Assembly (NCBI RefSeq): GCF_017948485.1
Contig: NZ_JAFFSX010000002.1
Location: forward strand, 496,001-560,000
Direction of reading: 5' to 3'
Length of the DNA stretch: 64,000 bases
Source of the DNA: Streptomyces sp. GESEQ-35
GTDB taxonomy: Bacteria > Actinomycetota > Actinomycetes > Streptomycetales > Streptomycetaceae
The position numbers were made by a program, and so were the translations under genes. Positions within the stretch are counted from its first letter, which is position 1, and every line of letters begins with the position of its first letter. The notes under the pieces were generated by a model. That model saw only the letters and a list, made by a program, of their open reading frames with translations. It was not told the DNA's origin and did not search any database. This document shows, one piece after another, positions 43,883-52,324 of this stretch.

Positions 43883-45013
43883 GTGACGGCGCAGCAGCAA
43901 TTTTCTGGGGCGAGTTTCACCGGCGACGCGAACCCCTACGGAGGCGGCGACCCGTACGCGGACTACCGCACCGCCGACTTCCCCTTCACCCAGTACGCCA
44001 ACCTCGCCGACCGGCAGCTCGGCGCCGGTGTCATCGCCGCCAACGACGAGTTCTTCGCCCAGCGGGAGAACCTGCTGGTGCCCGAGCGCGCCGAGTTCGA
44101 CCCGGAGCACTTCGGGCACAAGGGCAAGATCATGGACGGCTGGGAGACCCGCCGCCGCCGCGGTGCCTCGGCCGGCCACCCCTGGCCGACGGCCGAGGAC
44201 CACGACTGGGCGCTGGTCCGCCTCGGCGCGCCCGGTGTGATCCGCGGGATCGTCGTCGACACGGCCCACTTCCGCGGCAACTACCCGCAGGCGGTGTCCA
44301 TCGAGGGCACCTCGGTGCCGGGCTCGCCGTCGCCGGAGGAGCTTGTCTCGGACGACGTGAAGTGGACGACGCTGGTGCCGCGCACGCCGGTCGGCGGCCA
44401 CGCGGCAAACGGTTTCGCCGTAGCGGTCGAGCAGCGCTTCACACACCTGCGGGTCAACCAGCACCCCGACGGCGGCATCGCGCGCCTGCGGGTGTACGGC
44501 GAGGTCGTCCCGGACCCGGCATGGCTGGAGGTGCTGAGCACCTTCGACGTGGTCGCCCTGGAGAACGGCGGCCAGGTCGAGGACGCCTCCAACCTCTTCT
44601 ACTCACCCGCCACGAACACCATCCAGCCGGGCCGCTCCCGCAAGATGGACGACGGCTGGGAGACCCGCCGCCGCCGCGACCAGGGCAACGACTGGATCAG
44701 CTACCGGCTGGTGGCCCAGTCCCGGATCCGCGCGATCGAGATCGACACGGCGTATCTGAAGGGCAACAGTGCGGGGTGGGCGTCGGTGTCGGTGCAGGAC
44801 GGCGAGACGGGGGAGTGGACGGAAGTCCTCCCGCGCACCCGCCTCCAGCCCGACACCAACCACCGATTCGTCCTCCCGACCCCGGCAGTCGGCACGCACG
44901 CACGCGTGGACATCTATCCCGACGGCGGGATCTCGCGTCTGCGTCTGTTCGGCTCCTTGACGGAGGAGGGGGCGACGCGACTCTCTGCGCGGCACCAGGA
45001 GCTCGGGGGCTGA
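43883..45013 (+). CDS. alc: Allantoicase
   Basis: The 376-residue enzyme is built of two homologous allantoicase repeats, each with a GWETRRRR core (KIMDGWETRRRRG near residue 85 and KMDDGWETRRRRDQGNDW near 255) and a HLRVNQHPDGGIARLRVYGE or RVDIYPDGGISRLRLFG end. It hydrolyses allantoate to ureidoglycolate plus urea. GTG 43883 was chosen over a TTG at 43859. The ribosome site AAAGG is rather distant (14 nt). No ureidoglycolate lyase follows in the window. Confidence 0.95.
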   Translation: MTAQQQFSGASFTGDANPYGGGDPYADYRTADFPFTQYANLADRQLGAGVIAANDEFFAQRENLLVPERAEFDPEHFGHKGKIMDGWETRRRRGASAGHPWPTAEDHDWALVRLGAPGVIRGIVVDTAHFRGNYPQAVSIEGTSVPGSPSPEELVSDDVKWTTLVPRTPVGGHAANGFAVAVEQRFTHLRVNQHPDGGIARLRVYGEVVPDPAWLEVLSTFDVVALENGGQVEDASNLFYSPATNTIQPGRSRKMDDGWETRRRRDQGNDWISYRLVAQSRIRAIEIDTAYLKGNSAGWASVSVQDGETGEWTEVLPRTRLQPDTNHRFVLPTPAVGTHARVDIYPDGGISRLRLFGSLTEEGATRLSARHQELGG

Positions 45014-45084
45014 GCACGCCTTGGGGCTCCGTCCTGGGCCGCGGCTCCCCCAGGCCGGAGCGCCGGGAAGGGCTGGGGCGGGAT

Positions 45085-46398
45085 CAGGTGAATGTGGGGT
45101 GTTCGAATGCGGGGGCTGCGGTCGGCCGGGTAGCGTTGCGGGTGTGAAGCTGGTGGTACAGGTGAAGCTGCTGCCGACGCCCGTGCAGGCGGCGGCACTT
45201 GAGGCGACCTTGCGCGCCTGCAACGAGGCCGCCACCTGGGCCAGCCGGGTCGCCTTCGAAAAGGATGTGAAGAGGAACTTCGCGCTGCGGGAGCACACCT
45301 ACGACGAGACCAAGGCGCGGTGGGGGCTGGGTGCGCAGGCCGCCCAGCACGTGATCAAGAAGACGTGCGACGCCTACGCCACGCTGAAAGCGAACCTGAA
45401 GGCCGGGAACCTGGGGAAGCCAGGCTCGAAGCGGTATCGGAAGGCGACGGAGAAGCCGGTCGTCTTCCGTCCGGAGGGGGCGCAGCCGTACGACGACCGG
45501 ATGCTGTCCTGGCAGATCCCCGAGCGGCGGGTGTCGCTGTGGACGGTTGCCGGGCGGGTGAAGGACGTGGCGTTCACGGCCTCACCGGAGCAGCTGGCCA
45601 CTCTTGCGCTGTACCGCAAGGGTGAGTCGGATCTGGTGTGCCGGGACGGCATGTGGTTCCTGCTGGCCACCTGCGAGGTACCCGAGGCCCCGCTGAATGC
45701 GGATCCGTCTGACTTCCTCGGCATCGACCTGGGCATCGTGAACATCGCCACTACGTCCGACGGTGAGATCATGGCCGGGCGGGAGATCAATCGCGTCCGG
45801 GTGCGGGAACGCGGGCTGCGCCGGAAACTGCAGCAGAAGAACACCCCGTCCGCCACGCGCCGGTTGAAGAAGCGGCGGCGCAAGGAGGCGCGGCGGGCCA
45901 AGGACATCAACCACAAGATCGCGAAGCATGTGGTGGCCGAGGCAGAACGCACCGGTCGCGGAATCGCCCTGGAAGAGTTGACGGGCATCCGCGAGCGGGT
46001 ACGGCTTGCAAAGCCCCAACGGGCCACCCACTCCAGCTGGTCCTTCGCCCAGCTCGGAAGCTTCATCGCGTACAAGGCCTGCCGGGCAGGTGTGCCGGTG
46101 GTGTACGTCGATCCGGCGTACACCTCGCGCACCTGTGGCGAGTGCGGCCACATCGACAGGGCGAACCGGGTCTCGCAGGCCTGGTTCGCATGCCGGAACT
46201 GCGGACTCGTTGATCACGCAGACCGGAACAGCTCCCGCAACATCCGCGCCCGCGCGTGGGAGTTGTGGCGACGCGGGGCCGAGTCGACGGCCCCCGCCCC
46301 GCCCCGGAAACCCGGGAGCGGGGCTGGACGCAAACGCAGTGTCACCGCCAGTGATGCCCGTTGTGCAAGCCCAGCGCCTCTAGCGCCGGGTAGTTGAC
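45085..46398 (+). mobile_element. IS200/IS605-type element carrying only tnpB
   Basis: The element contains a TnpB gene but no TnpA transposase, so on its own it would need TnpA in trans to move. The right end is well marked: the hairpin CCC-A-GCGC-CTCTA-GCGC-C-GGG (46370-46390) followed by TAGTTGAC, an end I recall from Streptomyces IS605-type elements. The DNA immediately after it (46399) is an open reading frame remnant lacking its 5' part. The left end is not identified; 45085 is approximate. Confidence 0.6.
45144..46397 (+). CDS. tnpB: TnpB, RNA-guided nuclease of IS605 family
   Basis: The 417-residue protein has a split RuvC site that is complete: D195 (FLGIDLGIVN), E277 (IALEELTG) and D360 (HADRNSSRNI). 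A zinc finger CGECG...CRNCG (C331, C334, C350, C353) is also intact. The N-terminal helical/wedge region is standard (VKLLPTPVQAAALEATLRACN). TnpB proteins use an omega (reRNA) guide from the element's 3' end to cut DNA and help the element persist. All catalytic residues are intact, so it may be active. The GTG at 45144 has no good ribosome site. Confidence 0.92.
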   Translation: MKLVVQVKLLPTPVQAAALEATLRACNEAATWASRVAFEKDVKRNFALREHTYDETKARWGLGAQAAQHVIKKTCDAYATLKANLKAGNLGKPGSKRYRKATEKPVVFRPEGAQPYDDRMLSWQIPERRVSLWTVAGRVKDVAFTASPEQLATLALYRKGESDLVCRDGMWFLLATCEVPEAPLNADPSDFLGIDLGIVNIATTSDGEIMAGREINRVRVRERGLRRKLQQKNTPSATRRLKKRRRKEARRAKDINHKIAKHVVAEAERTGRGIALEELTGIRERVRLAKPQRATHSSWSFAQLGSFIAYKACRAGVPVVYVDPAYTSRTCGECGHIDRANRVSQAWFACRNCGLVDHADRNSSRNIRARAWELWRRGAESTAPAPPRKPGSGAGRKRSVTASDARCASPAPLAPGS

Positions 46399-46418
46399 CA
46401 AGAGATCGTCGGCAACGC
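46250..46418 (+). ncRNA. Predicted omega RNA (reRNA) with guide from the flanking gene
   Basis: In IS605-type elements the guide RNA overlaps the tnpB 3' end and runs out of the right end; about 16-20 nt of flanking DNA become the guide. Here the terminal hairpin ends at 46390, the element probably at 46398, and the guide would be about 46399-46418 (start CAAGAGATCG). The scaffold start at 46250 is only an estimate. Confidence 0.45.
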
Positions 46419-46764
46419 TCCCGGCGAGATGCGCGCCCTGGAACTCGACGGCACGTGCGCGTGGTTCGCCAGCGACCTCAATCCGGCCGACTTCGGCGGC
46501 CGCGTCGAGGTCGACACGGGCTGCGTCGTCGCCTTCGAGGAGGGCATCCAGTACGGCGTCCAGCGCGTCGGCGGCCTCAACCGCCAGGGCGTGATGAACG
46601 CCGTCTTCGGCGGCGAGGGCCTGTCCCTGGCGACCCTTGAGGGCAACGGCCGCGTCATCCTCCAGTCGCTCACCATCGAGAGCCTCGCCAACGCCCTGAA
46701 GAAGGCCCAGGGCGGCGACAAGCAGGGACCCACGGGCGGGCTCTTCTCGACCCACGCGGGCTGA
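46399..46764 (+). pseudogene. AIM24/TIGR00266-like protein, 5'-truncated at the IS605-type element
   Basis: The open frame reads straight out of the element end and gives 122 residues that fit the C-terminal half of TIGR00266/AIM24 proteins: ELDGTCAWFASDLNPADFGG, VDTGCVVAFEEGIQYGVQRVGGL and FGGEGLSLATLEGNGRVILQSLTIESLANAL. The N-terminal 110-130 residues expected for the family are missing, and no matching 5' piece lies on the other side of the element. An internal ATG (46429) could start a short product but has no ribosome site. This is probably an element-associated deletion. Confidence 0.65.
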
Positions 46765-46838
46765 ACCGATGAGTTGCGGGTGCCGGTGGGGTCTGAGCTG
46801 ATGACAGCAGACCCCACCACAGAGAGAAGGCACCCGTC

Positions 46839-47465
46839 ATGGGCAAGCTCGTCTCCCAGATCTTCGTCAGCCTCGACGGTGTCTACCAAGCGCCGGGTGG
46901 CCCTATGGAGGACACGCGGGGCGGCTTCGAGCAGGGCGGCTGGACCGTTCCGTACAACGACGAGGACTTCGGCCGGTTCGTCACCGAGGTCTTCGGCAGC
47001 GTCGACGCGTTCCTCCTCGGCCGCCGTACCTACGACATCTTCGCCGCGTACTGGCCCAAGGTGACCGACCCGGCCGACCCCGTCGCCTCCAAGCTGAACG
47101 GCCTGCCGAAGTACGTCGCCTCGTCCACCCTCACCGACCCCGAGTGGTCCGGCACCACCGTGCTCGGCGGCGACCTGGCCAAGGAGGTCACGGCCCTCAA
47201 GGAGCGCACCGACGGCGAGATCCAGGTCCACGGCAGCGGCGCACTTCTCCAGGCCCTGTTCGCCCTCGATCTCGTCGACGCCGTCCACCTGCTGACCTTC
47301 CCGGTCGTGCTGGGCGCCGGCCGCCGCCTCTTCCCGGAGGGCGCGGTGCCGACCGCCTTCCGGCACCGCGGCGGACTGATCACCTCGACGGGCGTCTCCA
47401 TCCAGTCGTACGACCTCGCGGGCCGCCCGGAGTACGGCTCGTACGAACTGCCCGAGAATGCCTGA
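46839..47465 (+). CDS. RibD C-terminal/dihydrofolate-reductase-like protein
   Basis: The 208-residue protein has a single DHFR-like domain: IFVSLDGVYQAPGG at the N-terminus, DAFLLGRRTYDIFAAYWP near 65, IQVHGSGALLQALFALDLVDAVHLL near 130 (outline) and LGAGRRLFPEG near 160. These YyaP/YqjI-like NADPH reductases have no settled substrate. A Shine-Dalgarno sequence GAGAGAAGG precedes the ATG. It is unrelated to the neighbouring element. Confidence 0.88.
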   Translation: MGKLVSQIFVSLDGVYQAPGGPMEDTRGGFEQGGWTVPYNDEDFGRFVTEVFGSVDAFLLGRRTYDIFAAYWPKVTDPADPVASKLNGLPKYVASSTLTDPEWSGTTVLGGDLAKEVTALKERTDGEIQVHGSGALLQALFALDLVDAVHLLTFPVVLGAGRRLFPEGAVPTAFRHRGGLITSTGVSIQSYDLAGRPEYGSYELPENA

Positions 47466-47595
47466 CCACCGGCCGCCCGGCCTGCGTGAAGACGCCGGGC
47501 GGCAAGTTAATTCCCCGAAAACTCATCGGACTTGACGGGAAATTCTCCGGGGTTGTCATTGACATGCCACTGTCTACGCGCGTCATCATGAAGCC

Positions 47596-47994
47596 ATGAG
47601 ATTCCCCCCACGCGCAACACGCATCGGCGCCGCAGCCGCTCTCCTGTCCGCCCTCCTCGTGGGCGGCACCGTCACCGCCGCCACGTCGGCGAACGCCGCT
47701 GTCAGCGCCGTAGGCAGCATCTGCTACGGCGACCTGCCCTCTCAGGCGCACGACACGCTCGACCTGATCGAGCAGGGCGGTCCGTACCCGTACGACCAGG
47801 ACGGGACGGTCTTCCAGAACCGCGAAGGCATCCTTCCCTCCCAGTCGACCGGGTACTACCACGAGTACACGGTCATCACGCCGGGTTCGTCTACGCGCGG
47901 AGCTCGCCGGATCGTCACCGGTGAGGAGAGCCAGGAGGACTACTACACCGCGGACCACTACGAGTCGTTCGACCTGGTCGACTACGGCTGCTGA
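47596..47994 (+). CDS. Secreted guanyl-specific ribonuclease (RNase Sa homologue)
   Basis: The 132-residue precursor has a signal peptide (residues 1-35, cleaved near SANA-AV) and a mature domain of about 97 residues closely resembling Streptomyces RNase Sa: ICYGDLPSQAHDTLDLI, YPYDQDGTVFQNREGILP, YYHEYTVITPG (catalytic Glu), RRIVTGEESQEDYYTADHY (catalytic Arg and His) and a C-terminal YGC whose cysteine pairs with the first. It cleaves RNA after guanosine. No barstar-like inhibitor gene is adjacent, as expected for an exported enzyme. Confidence 0.93.
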   Translation: MRFPPRATRIGAAAALLSALLVGGTVTAATSANAAVSAVGSICYGDLPSQAHDTLDLIEQGGPYPYDQDGTVFQNREGILPSQSTGYYHEYTVITPGSSTRGARRIVTGEESQEDYYTADHYESFDLVDYGC

Positions 47995-48043
47995 GTTCCG
48001 CGACCCGTTCGGCCGCTTCGGCCATTGAGGAACGGTGCGACCG

Positions 48044-48081
48044 GCCGGAAGTCCGGTCCTGCGCTCAGCCGGACTTCCGGC
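48044..48081. terminator. Bidirectional terminator partly inside the 66-aa gene
   Basis: The perfect 13-bp inverted repeat GCCGGAAGTCCGG/CCGGACTTCCGGC with a 12-nt loop lies between convergent genes. Its right arm also encodes the last residues (RKSG) of the small membrane protein. Confidence 0.65.
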
Positions 48082-48265
48082 TCTCGGCGGCGGCGAACAA
48101 CGCGAACGCCAGGACCACGAGCGCGGCGCTCGCGTAGATCCCGTAGCCGTCGAGAAAGCCGGCCTTCTGCACGAGGCCGATCTTCCAGTCGGTGAACTCG
48201 TGCACCAGGCCCATCGCGCCCTGCACCAGAGCGATGAATCCGAGTACCTCCAGCAATTCCTTCAT
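48065..48265 (-). CDS. Small two-helix membrane protein (66 aa)
   Basis: Two hydrophobic segments (about residues 4-20 and 43-61, IYASAALVVLAFALFAAAE) flank a short charged loop with HEFTDWKIGLVQKAG. It resembles unnamed small membrane proteins common in Streptomyces. Its 5' region contains a long hairpin whose lower arm adjoins the ribosome site. The function is unknown. Confidence 0.7.
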   Translation of the reverse strand: MKELLEVLGFIALVQGAMGLVHEFTDWKIGLVQKAGFLDGYGIYASAALVVLAFALFAAAESRKSG

Positions 48266-48275
48266 GGTGAGAACT

Positions 48276-48317
48276 CTCGCCCCGCGGACCCCCCACGGTC
48301 ATCGGCCGCGGGGCGAG
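48276..48317 (-). promoter_or_regulatory. Leader hairpin upstream of the 66-aa membrane protein
   Basis: A perfect 12-bp inverted repeat CTCGCCCCGCGG/CCGCGGGGCGAG with an 18-nt loop ends 10 nt before the start codon. On the minus-strand RNA the downstream arm includes GCGAG next to the GAGAG ribosome site, so folding could hide the start. Confidence 0.4.
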
Positions 48318-48444
48318 GCCTCTCCGACCGAAGTCCTTGCTCTCTCCGCGGCCCCGCGCCGAAAGTCTGCGGCGTTGCGACTTTGGTCGTCGATCATGGG
48401 TGGGGGGAGGTGCGGCGGGCCCGCACTGCGTAGATTTGTCGACC

Positions 48445-49698
48445 GTGAGTGGTGACAAGGCGGAGTGGTCCGTGCCGGCGTTCGAGGGGCGCCGGTGGTT
48501 GTTCCCGTCCGCCGTGGTCCATGAGTTCGACCCCGACGCCGAACGGTCCGGGCGGCGGCCGCGGCGCACGGTGCGCGACTGGATCGTCGACTTCTCCTGC
48601 TTCCTGCTGGCCGTCCTGATCGGCCTGGCGGGCGCGGACTCCGTGACCGGTGACCCGAACACCTCGGACTCCCTCGCCGCCGTCGACCAATGGCTCGGCG
48701 CACTCGCCTGCGGCCTGGTCTGGCTGCGCCGCCGCTGGCCGTTCGGACTCGCCGTCGCGATGGTTCCCCTCGGCTTCGTGTCGGGCACCGCGGGCGGCGC
48801 CTCCCTGATCGTCTTCTTCTCACTCGCCGTGCACCGGCCCTTCAAGTACGTGGCCTTGATCGGCGGCATCTCGGTCGCGGGGATCCCCTTCTACTTCTGG
48901 TGGCGCCCGGAGCCCGGTCTGCCCTTCGTGGCGGCGGTCGCGCTCACCGTGCTCCTGACCGTCTCGGCCATCGCCTGCGGCCTGGTCGTCCGGTCCAAGC
49001 GGCAGCTCATGCTGAGCCTGCGCGACCGCGCCCGGCGCGCCGAGACCGAGGCGCAGCTGCGCGCCGAGCAGGCGCAGCGGCTCGCCCGCGAGGCCATCGC
49101 CCGGGAGATGCACGACGTTCTCGCGCACCGGCTGACGCTGCTCAGCGTGCACGCCGGGGCGCTGGAGTTCCGGCCCGACGCACCGCAGGAGGAGGTCGCG
49201 CGGGCGGGGGGCGTCATCCGGGAGAGCGCGCACGAGGCCCTACAGGACCTGCGGGAGATCATCGGCGTGCTGCGGGCCGGCGAGCCCGACGAGGCGGGCC
49301 GCCCGCAGCCGACGCTCGCCGCGCTGGACGCCCTGGTCGCCGAGTCCCGCGAGGCCGGCATGAAGGTCACCCTCGACAACCGCGTCACCGACCCCGCCGC
49401 CGTCCCTGCCTCCGTCGGCCGCACCGCCTACCGCATCGCCCAGGAGGGCCTGACCAACGCCCGCAAGCACGCCCCCGGCACCGAGGTCACCGTGTCCGTC
49501 ACGGGCGCCCCGGGGGAGGGCCTGACCGTGTCCGTACGAAACCCCGCTCCCGACGGCGAGGTGCCACCCGTCCCCGGCTCCGGGCAGGGCCTGATCGGGC
49601 TCACGGAGCGGGCGACGCTGGCCGGGGGACGGCTCGCGTACGGGCCGGAGGGGGACGGGGGATTCGGGGTGCGGGGTTGGCTGCCGTGGGGTGAGTAG
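48445..49698 (+). CDS. Two-component sensor histidine kinase (DesK/NarX-like)
   Basis: The 417-residue kinase has about 5-6 N-terminal membrane helices, a coiled segment (RRAETEAQLRAEQAQRLARE), a HisKA_3 box REMHDVLAHRLTLLSVHAGAL with the phospho-His, and an ATPase domain (RIAQEGLTNARKHAPG; GSGQGLIGLTERATLAGG). GTG 48445 has no ribosome site, and a TAGATT -10-like hexamer lies 9 nt upstream, suggesting leaderless translation. No regulator is adjacent; the nearest NarL-type regulator is at 58.3 kb, after the conflict island. Confidence 0.92.
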   Translation: MSGDKAEWSVPAFEGRRWLFPSAVVHEFDPDAERSGRRPRRTVRDWIVDFSCFLLAVLIGLAGADSVTGDPNTSDSLAAVDQWLGALACGLVWLRRRWPFGLAVAMVPLGFVSGTAGGASLIVFFSLAVHRPFKYVALIGGISVAGIPFYFWWRPEPGLPFVAAVALTVLLTVSAIACGLVVRSKRQLMLSLRDRARRAETEAQLRAEQAQRLAREAIAREMHDVLAHRLTLLSVHAGALEFRPDAPQEEVARAGGVIRESAHEALQDLREIIGVLRAGEPDEAGRPQPTLAALDALVAESREAGMKVTLDNRVTDPAAVPASVGRTAYRIAQEGLTNARKHAPGTEVTVSVTGAPGEGLTVSVRNPAPDGEVPPVPGSGQGLIGLTERATLAGGRLAYGPEGDGGFGVRGWLPWGE

Positions 49699-49876
49699 CC
49701 GCGTCGGGGACCTCCGTACGTCCGACCCGCCCCGATCACGACCGGGTGACGACCACCCGTGGCGCCGACCGTCCCGCCCGCGGCCGGTAACGTGAACCGG
49801 CGCCGCACGCGGCCCTCGCGGCCGGTGAGTTGACTGGCTCTTGTGGCCGGTGAGGCGCGCGCACGATCATGGGTGC

Positions 49877-51001
49877 ATGTCGCCCGATGCTCCGCAGTTC
49901 GCCGTCGTGTCGGTTCTCCGGGAGGTGAAGATGGTCCGGGCGGAGGGCCTGGTCCGGCTCCGCGACCTCCACCTCCCGTTGCTGCGGCGGGCGGTCGCCC
50001 CGCACTCCACCGCCGTCACCGACGCCTGGCCCGTCGAGGTCGAGAAGCTGCTGCGGACGGCGGTCTCCCGGCTCGGCGGCGGCGATCTCCAGACGGCGGC
50101 CGAGTACACGCTCGGTCTGGCGCCGGGACTGCGCGACCGGCCCGCGGCGGACCGGCGCAGGCTCGCCGCCAAGGTGTACAGCGTCAGCGTCGAGCGCTTC
50201 CGCAAGAGCCAGGAGGAGATGGTCCTCGGCCAGATCGCCGAGCAGGTGTGCTGGCTCGCCGGAACGGGCGCGCAGGTCACAGCGCCGCCCGGACTCGCCC
50301 TGCTCGCACCGCACTTGCAGCACCGCTCGCTGCGGGTGGGCTCCGTGGACGTGACGCTGCACGTGCACCCCGTCGAACTCCTGCGGGACGTCGACGTGAT
50401 CGTCTCCCCGAGCAACACCCACCTCGCCCTGCCCGAGATGTTCAAGGCGTCCGTCTCGGCGTCCCTGCGACGGGCCGGCGCGGTACGCGACGCCACGGGC
50501 GCGGTGACCGAGGACCCGGTGCACGAGTCGCTCCTCGACTGGCGCAGGCGTCATGGGGTGTTGGGCCGCCCCGCACTGCCCGGCACGGTCGCGCCCGCCG
50601 AGCCCGGGGCCCTCGCCGCCCGGGGAGTCCGCCGTATCTACCATGCGGCGGTCACCATGCCGAGGCCCGGCACGAACGACTACGACGTCACGCCGCAGGA
50701 CGTCGCCGCGGCGGCCGGCCGTGCCCTCGCCCTGCTGTCCGAGGAACAGGGCGGCTTCACACCGCCGTTGCGGTCGATCTGCTTCCCGCTCCTCGGTGCC
50801 GGCCGTGGCGGACTGCCGCCGCAGACCAGCGTGAGCGCCCTGTGGGCCGCGCTGGCCGCCGGCACCGCCCCGGACCGGGAGGTGCACCTCGTCGTCCGCA
50901 GACCACTGATCGCCGACCTGGTGGCCGAGGTGCTCGGTGCGAGCACGGGCCGGCCGGGCCAGTCACCCCATGCCGGGGAGAAAGGGCACAGGTGCGGGTG
51001 A
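49877..51001 (+). CDS. Macro-domain protein with N-terminal helical adaptor
   Basis: Of 374 residues, the N-terminal 120 form a helical region (AWPVEVEKLLRTAVSRLGGGDLQTAAEYTLGL... KVYSVSVERFRKSQEE) of a type I recall at the N-terminus of various Streptomyces signalling/conflict proteins. The C-terminal half looks like a macro domain: VDVIVSPSNTHLALPEMF, then GVRRIYHAAVTMP, and ICFPLLGAGRGGLPPQTS. Macro domains bind or remove ADP-ribose. Its stop overlaps the next start (GTGA). With a RES-family toxin two genes on, a role in ADP-ribose/NAD chemistry is plausible (inference). The start codon is uncertain. Confidence 0.75.
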   Translation: MSPDAPQFAVVSVLREVKMVRAEGLVRLRDLHLPLLRRAVAPHSTAVTDAWPVEVEKLLRTAVSRLGGGDLQTAAEYTLGLAPGLRDRPAADRRRLAAKVYSVSVERFRKSQEEMVLGQIAEQVCWLAGTGAQVTAPPGLALLAPHLQHRSLRVGSVDVTLHVHPVELLRDVDVIVSPSNTHLALPEMFKASVSASLRRAGAVRDATGAVTEDPVHESLLDWRRRHGVLGRPALPGTVAPAEPGALAARGVRRIYHAAVTMPRPGTNDYDVTPQDVAAAAGRALALLSEEQGGFTPPLRSICFPLLGAGRGGLPPQTSVSALWAALAAGTAPDREVHLVVRRPLIADLVAEVLGASTGRPGQSPHAGEKGHRCG

Positions 51002-51645
51002 ACGCCTTCATGCTGCTCGCCGCGTTCGCGGCCGACTGGAGCAGGCTGTCGCGACTGATCGGCCCTGATGCGCGGCGGACGCTGAGCGAGCGGCTCGCCG
51101 AACTGCGCACGGCGGACGCCGACCACGCATCGGCCGCCGACCGGGCGGCACGGACCGTACTCGACGCTCTTCCGCCCGAGGAGGCCGCCAGGCTGCGGCA
51201 GGACGGCGTCGGCACGGGCCGCTACGCCGATCCCCCGGCCGCAGACCTCCACGGCGGGTTCGGTGCCGGTGACCTCTGCATGCTCGTGCTCGACGGCAAC
51301 CCCATGGTCGGCCCCGTCCTCGGCCCCATCCGCGAACGGCTGCTCCGGGAACCGTCGTCGCCCTGGACCGAGGGCACGGATCCGCGGCTGATCGCGCTGT
51401 CCGACGAGGACGGCCGCAGACGGGTGCCCCTCTTCCAGTTCGAGGCAGGGACCATGCCCTGGCAGGTGGTCCTGGAGGTCAACGACATCCTGCGCGCCGA
51501 CACCGACCCCTGGGGCGCGGCCGACTGGTGGCTGTCCCGCACGACCTGGTGGCCCGATCCCCCCGCCGAGCTGCTCGGCCGCCGACGCGACACAGAACTG
51601 CTCGGCGGGGCAAGGGAGTTGGCAGCCATGGACGGGGAGGGATAG
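50992..51645 (+). CDS. Protein with possible MbcA/Xre-type toxin-binding C-terminus (RES partner)
   Basis: The 217-residue product starts within the previous gene's end (start 50992, AAAGGG 5 nt upstream). The first 80 residues are helical (RLSRLIGPDARRTLSERLAELR). The C-terminal 80 (VPLFQFEAGTMPWQVVLEVNDIL... DPWGAADWWLSRTTWWPDPPAELLGRR, outline) show the F-Q, WL..P-x-LLG pattern of DUF2384/MbcA antitoxins that bind RES toxins. It lies 3 nt before the RES gene, so it is best read as its antitoxin or immunity partner, though with an unusual N-terminus. Confidence 0.65.
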   Translation: MRVNAFMLLAAFAADWSRLSRLIGPDARRTLSERLAELRTADADHASAADRAARTVLDALPPEEAARLRQDGVGTGRYADPPAADLHGGFGAGDLCMLVLDGNPMVGPVLGPIRERLLREPSSPWTEGTDPRLIALSDEDGRRRVPLFQFEAGTMPWQVVLEVNDILRADTDPWGAADWWLSRTTWWPDPPAELLGRRRDTELLGGARELAAMDGEG

Positions 51646-51648
51646 ACG

Positions 51649-52323
51649 ATGGGCAAGTACCCTCCCCCCGACATCCCGCCGGGTGAACCGACCCGGGCCG
51701 TCCTGCCGGCGGGCACGCCCGTGTACCGGGTGCATGCCACACACCGCGCGCCGACGTCGTACAACACCCGCCCCTCGCACGCCTTCTACTACGGTGGCCG
51801 CTTCGACAGCACTCCCTACGACCCGTACGGCTACCTCTACGTCGGATTCGGTGTCGGTGCCGCCGTGAGCGAAGTGCTGCTGCGCTCACTGCCCTTCGAG
51901 AACGGCCCGGGCCCACGGCTGCTGCCGCGCGTCGCGTTCGAGCGGCGCAGCCTGTCCTTCCTGCGGCTGGTCGCCGATGTCGAGGTCGTGTCGCTGATGT
52001 CCGGCGCCGATCTCGCGGCGGTGGCGCAGGACTCGTGGCTGGTGCACACAGAAGGCGCGGACTACCCGCAGACCCGCGACTGGGGCCACTGGATCCGCCG
52101 GCAGACCAAGCCCTGGGCGCAGGGCTTCGTCTGGCCGTCGAAACGCGAGCCCGCCGACCGCGTCGCCGTCCTCTTCGACGACCGGGGCGGCACGCCGGTG
52201 CTCGAACCCACCGGCGCTCCCTCCGTCGACTTCGGGACGGAGGACGGCGAGCGCTGGCTGGACGGCGTGCTGGCGCCGTATCGGACACAGGCCGCACCGC
52301 GGCGGCCGGGACAGGACGGGTGA
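51649..52323 (+). CDS. RES-domain protein (NAD+-consuming toxin family)
   Basis: The 224-residue protein has the RES pattern: AGTPVYRVHATHRAPTSYN (Arg), FYYGGRFDSTPYDPYGYLYVG (G-R-F and Tyr), VGAAVSEVLLRSLPFE (conserved Glu), SFLRLVADVEVVSLMSGADLA and AQGFVWPSKRE with S near the end. RES toxins such as MbcT of Mycobacterium tuberculosis degrade NAD+. The usual Arg-Tyr-Glu-Ser set appears present, so activity is plausible. It is immediately followed (1 nt) by the CHAT protease gene. Confidence 0.85.
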   Translation: MGKYPPPDIPPGEPTRAVLPAGTPVYRVHATHRAPTSYNTRPSHAFYYGGRFDSTPYDPYGYLYVGFGVGAAVSEVLLRSLPFENGPGPRLLPRVAFERRSLSFLRLVADVEVVSLMSGADLAAVAQDSWLVHTEGADYPQTRDWGHWIRRQTKPWAQGFVWPSKREPADRVAVLFDDRGGTPVLEPTGAPSVDFGTEDGERWLDGVLAPYRTQAAPRRPGQDG

Positions 52324-52324
52324 C

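Noticed and set aside
47995..48265. Barstar-type inhibitor gene for the RNase Sa homologue
   Set aside because: The adjacent small gene encodes a two-helix membrane protein without barstar features.
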